11,791 nt of DNA, from NCBI GenBank assembly GCA_958346165.1, contig CATVQO010000037.1:1-11791 (forward strand), read 5' to 3'. The notes under the pieces are model-generated. The model saw nothing but the letters and a program-made list of their open reading frames with translations. It made no database searches and was not told the origin of the DNA. The translations under genes were made by a program, and so were the position numbers. Positions 9,889-11,791 of the stretch are shown in pieces. Within the stretch, counting starts at the first letter, position 1, and each line of letters begins with the position of its first letter. The stretch comes from an uncultured Collinsella sp. (GTDB taxonomy: Bacteria > Actinomycetota > Coriobacteriia > Coriobacteriales > Coriobacteriaceae).

Positions 9889-9902
9889 GGCACCTTGGTG
9901 CC
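9889..9902 (-). promoter_or_regulatory. Short palindrome just upstream of the infB ribosome binding site
   Basis: The minus strand reads GGCACCAAGGTGCC, whose 6-nt arms are perfectly complementary around AA. It ends about 21 nt before the infB ATG, close to the Shine-Dalgarno. In RNA only the outer four pairs could form a comfortable loop, so it may instead be a protein site or chance. It has no T run and is not a terminator. Confidence 0.3.
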
Positions 9903-9927
9903 TAGAGACTGAACGAGCGTGGGAGAT

Positions 9928-9948
9928 GCGCCGGAACCCGTCCGGCGC
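9928..9948 (-). promoter_or_regulatory. GC-rich hairpin between nusA and infB
   Basis: An 8-bp perfect stem (GCGCCGGA at 9928-9935 with TCCGGCGC at 9941-9948) encloses a 5-nt loop. It begins 9 bp after the nusA stop. No T tract follows on the minus strand (ATCTCCC), so it is probably not an intrinsic terminator. It could be a 3'-end stabiliser, a processing site or a pause element in the rimP-nusA-infB mRNA. The role is inferred. Confidence 0.45.
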
Positions 9949-9957
9949 GACCGCGCG

Positions 9958-11205
9958 CTAGATCAGGTCCTCCGCATCATCGAAGGCGTCGGTGTCGTGG
10001 ACACCGCAGAAACGGGAGCCGGGACGGGCCTGGTTGCGGCACTGAATGCCGTCCTCGGACACGTACTCGCAGCGACGGACGTCGTCGTCCTCCTCGTCAC
10101 CGATCAGGTCGGCGGCGGGCTCCTCGTGAACGGGGACGTTCTTGAGGATGTCGGCGGCAAGGGTCTCGGACTTAATGTCGATGTGCCAACCAGTCAGGCG
10201 AGCGGCGAGGCGGGCGTTCTGGCCCTCCTTGCCAATGGCGAGGGACAGCTGGTCGTCCGGCACGATGACGCCGGCGTAGGCCTTCTCCTCGTCGATGAGG
10301 ACGCGGGTGACTTTGGCGGGCGACAGGGCGTTGGCAACGTAGACGGCCGGATCGGCATCCCACAGGATGACGTCGACGCGCTCGCCACGGAGCTCGCCCA
10401 CGACAGCGCGAACACGGCTGCCCTTGGGGCCGACGCAGGCGCCCACGGGATCAAGACGGTCGTCGAGCGAGTGGACGGCGACCTTGGAGCGCTGGCCGGG
10501 CTCGCGCGCGATCGACTTGATCTGGACGGTGCCTTCATAGATCTCGGGCACCTCCTGCTCAAACAGACGACGCATGAGCTCGGGGTGGGTACGGGAGATG
10601 ACAATCGGCGGACGGCTGTGCTCGCCACGAACCGGCTGCAGGTTGGAGTTGGGGTCGCGAACGTCGATGATCACGGCCTTGATGTGCTGATTGTGCAGGT
10701 AGCGCTCGCCCATCGGACGCTCATTGCGCTCGTTCTCGTAACGACGCTGATCGAAGTGCGGAAGCTCGGCCTCGACGCCCTCGCGGATCTTGACGATCGT
10801 GAAGTCGGGCGTGGACTGCAGCACGGTGCCGCTGATGAGGTCACCGATGCGGCCGGAGAACTCCTCGTAGATCTGCTCGCGGGCGGAGTTACGCACGATG
10901 GCGTTGATCTCTGCCTTGGCGTGCTGGGCGGCGATGCGGCTCGTGTTCTTGGGGGTGACGTCGATCTCCTCGAACTCGGTGAAGTTGCCCTCCTCGTCCA
11001 TGGAATCGTCGATCGGCTCCAGGCGGTAGACGTAGATCTTGCCGGTGGTGCGGTCGATGGTCACCTTGGCGCCCCACTCAAGATGCAGGATCTCGGCATA
11101 GCTCTTGGCGAGCGACTGCTCCAGGCGGTCGATCAGGTAGAGCTGGTCGATGTGCTTCTCCTGGCAAAGCTCCATCAGGGCGGACATCATGTCGGATGCT
11201 GCCAT
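9958..11205 (-). CDS. nusA: Transcription termination/antitermination factor NusA with C-terminal Cys3His module
   Basis: Binds RNA polymerase and RNA, modulating pausing, termination and antitermination. The N-terminal polymerase-binding domain spans about 1-115. An S1 domain begins near 117 ([14 protein letters not shown]). The actinobacterial-style linker has [19 protein letters not shown] (204-222). KH1 carries [11 protein letters not shown] (258-268) and KH2 carries [19 protein letters not shown] (322-340). After an acidic spacer (about 360-376) comes an unusual tail: Cys379-x9-Cys389-x10-Cys400-x2-His403, ending in an acidic stretch. The spacing and the G-x-x-C-x(4)-A-x-P-G-S-x(2)-C-x2-H pattern resemble DUF5763-type small, presumably zinc-binding modules; this match is from memory. 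There are no E. coli-like acidic AR repeats. ATG 11205 is 1 bp after the rimP stop, with AGGAAGG upstream. Length is 415 aa. Confidence 0.96.
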   Translation of the reverse strand: MAASDMMSALMELCQEKHIDQLYLIDRLEQSLAKSYAEILHLEWGAKVTIDRTTGKIYVYRLEPIDDSMDEEGNFTEFEEIDVTPKNTSRIAAQHAKAEINAIVRNSAREQIYEEFSGRIGDLISGTVLQSTPDFTIVKIREGVEAELPHFDQRRYENERNERPMGERYLHNQHIKAVIIDVRDPNSNLQPVRGEHSRPPIVISRTHPELMRRLFEQEVPEIYEGTVQIKSIAREPGQRSKVAVHSLDDRLDPVGACVGPKGSRVRAVVGELRGERVDVILWDADPAVYVANALSPAKVTRVLIDEEKAYAGVIVPDDQLSLAIGKEGQNARLAARLTGWHIDIKSETLAADILKNVPVHEEPAADLIGDEEDDDVRRCEYVSEDGIQCRNQARPGSRFCGVHDTDAFDDAEDLI

Positions 11206-11206
11206 C

Positions 11207-11701
11207 TTACTTTCCTTCCTTCGCGGGCTTGAAGTCGTAGGTGGGCTTCAACTTGCACTTTTTAACATCAGAGAAATCGAGGGTAACGGACTCGCCGTCC
11301 TCGAGCTCGAGGGTCACGTTCGTCTCGGTGGCGGCGGCAATCTTGCCGGCGTACTTGCGACGGCCCTCGGTGGCGGTGGAGGTGAGCTCGCAGTTCTCGC
11401 CCACAAAGCGGGCAAAGTCACTCGGGCGGCGCAGCGGGCGCGCCATACCCGGGCTCGACACCTCGAGCGTATAGCTCGAGGAGATGGGGTCGAGCTCCTC
11501 AATCACATCGCCGACCCACTTGGTGTTGGCCGTGACGTCGTTGAGCGACAGGCTCTGACCCTCGGCACCTTCGATACGCACGCGCACGCAGGGGGCCTTG
11601 GTGGCACCCACGAGCTCGACGTCGACGATGTCGACATCGTGCTGGGGAGCGACGGCCTCGAGCGCGTCGATGATCGCCTGCTCGGTCTTGGTCTTGACCA
11701 T
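11207..11701 (-). CDS. rimP: Ribosome maturation factor RimP
   Basis: Assists assembly of the 30S subunit; a cytoplasmic two-domain protein. It shows the hallmark YTLEVSSPGMARPLRRPSDF (77-96 of the 164-aa form), the N-terminal alpha/beta domain with IVDVELVG (25-32), and the C-terminal Sm-like barrel around KYAGKIAAATETNVTLELED (116-135). The open frame extends to an ATG at 11779. That start would run through the leader terminator and has no Shine-Dalgarno. ATG 11701 has GGAGG 7 nt upstream and begins exactly where RimP homology starts. The tail (KPAKEGK) is basic and short. It is the first gene of the operon, with nusA 1 bp downstream after the stop. Confidence 0.95.
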   Translation of the reverse strand: MVKTKTEQAIIDALEAVAPQHDVDIVDVELVGATKAPCVRVRIEGAEGQSLSLNDVTANTKWVGDVIEELDPISSSYTLEVSSPGMARPLRRPSDFARFVGENCELTSTATEGRRKYAGKIAAATETNVTLELEDGESVTLDFSDVKKCKLKPTYDFKPAKEGK

Positions 11702-11708
11702 TGCGGCA

Positions 11709-11713
11709 CCTCC
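11709..11713 (-). promoter_or_regulatory. Shine-Dalgarno of rimP
   Basis: A perfect GGAGG on the minus strand lies 7 nt before ATG 11701. It decides the rimP start against the longer open frame from 11779. It lies only 8 nt beyond the T run of the leader terminator, so terminated and read-through RNAs differ in whether they include it. Confidence 0.85.
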
Positions 11714-11721
11714 ATCCATAC

Positions 11722-11754
11722 AAAAAAGAAGCGGGGCCGAAACCCCACTTCTTT
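11722..11754 (-). terminator. Intrinsic terminator in the rimP leader (probable attenuator)
   Basis: On the minus strand AAAGAAGTGGGG (11754-11743) pairs with CCCCGCTTCTTT (11736-11725): 12 bp with a single U-G wobble. The loop is UUUCGG, which can form a UUCG tetraloop. Six T residues (11727-11722) close the structure, the classic Rho-independent form. It ends 20 nt before the rimP ATG. A candidate extended -10 lies upstream (11780-11788), so the terminator would sit within the operon's own leader. Otherwise it ends an upstream gene outside the window. Confidence 0.8.
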
Positions 11755-11779
11755 CAATTACAACTTCATTTGCAAGCAA

Positions 11780-11788
11780 ACTATACCA
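11780..11788 (-). promoter_or_regulatory. Candidate extended -10 promoter element for the rimP operon
   Basis: The minus strand reads TGGTATAGT: an extended TGn motif plus TATAGT, 5 of 6 to the consensus. The -35 would be beyond the window edge (about 11806-11811) and cannot be seen. The start site would be near 11773, giving a leader of about 70 nt that contains the terminator at 11722-11754. The 11755-11779 stretch has only a weak 6-bp imperfect hairpin (TTGCAA/TTGTAA). Confidence 0.45.
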
Positions 11789-11791
11789 ATA

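Noticed and set aside
7282..9912. An 876-codon open frame on the plus strand opposite infB.
   Set aside because: It is the antisense shadow of the GC-rich IF2 gene. The translation is low-complexity Leu/Gly/Val/Asp with no recognisable domain, while the minus strand gives complete IF2 motifs.
9928..9948. The nusA-infB hairpin as an intrinsic terminator.
   Set aside because: No T run follows the stem on the minus strand, so it was kept only as a hairpin of unknown role.
9919..11232. A 437-codon plus-strand open frame opposite nusA.
   Set aside because: Antisense shadow of nusA with the same Leu/Val/Asp/Gly bias; no Shine-Dalgarno or domain supports it.
11702..11779. N-terminal extension of RimP from the ATG at 11779.
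   Set aside because: The extra 26 codons run through the leader terminator hairpin, lack a Shine-Dalgarno and show no RimP similarity; ATG 11701 has a perfect GGAGG.

Overview
The window is a GC-rich bacterial chromosome segment. It carries one uninterrupted minus-strand run of nine housekeeping genes, most of them overlapping or separated by a few bases. Gene content, the actinobacterial style of NusA, and the long Ala/Glu/Arg-rich N-terminus of IF2 point to Actinomycetota. My best guess is a Coriobacteriia gut organism of the Collinsella type. That assignment rests on recognition of protein style only and was not tested by a search.

Read in the direction of transcription (high to low coordinates), the layout starts with a short leader at about 11702-11791. 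It holds an extended -10 element followed by an intrinsic terminator just before the first gene. Then come rimP (ribosome maturation), nusA (transcription elongation/termination), infB (IF2), rbfA (30S maturation), an nrnA-type DHH phosphoesterase, truB (tRNA pseudouridine 55), ribF (FMN/FAD synthesis), dnaG (primase) and rpoD (primary sigma factor). rpoD is followed by a strong hairpin at 139-172 and a repetitive palindromic element at about 55-132. A 12-codon open frame at the left edge may be the tail of a convergent gene.

The first seven genes form the classic rimP-nusA-infB-rbfA-nrnA-truB-ribF cluster. However, ylxR (rnpM) and the L7Ae-like gene usually found between nusA and infB in Gram-positives are absent, and no rpsO follows ribF. 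Instead ribF overlaps dnaG by 8 bp, so the dnaG-rpoD part of the macromolecular synthesis operon is joined directly to the nusA-infB operon. The 95-bp gap between dnaG and rpoD has plausible promoter elements, so rpoD may also be transcribed alone.

Most of the window is ordinary core biology. The points worth a second look are: a C-terminal Cys3His module on NusA (C-x9-C-x10-C-x2-H, resembling DUF5763-type small zinc modules); a likely transcription attenuator in the rimP-nusA leader; the joined operon; the nusA-infB gap with two hairpins where ylxR would normally lie; and the REP-like element next to the rpoD terminator. I see no phage, CRISPR, insertion sequence or defence genes.
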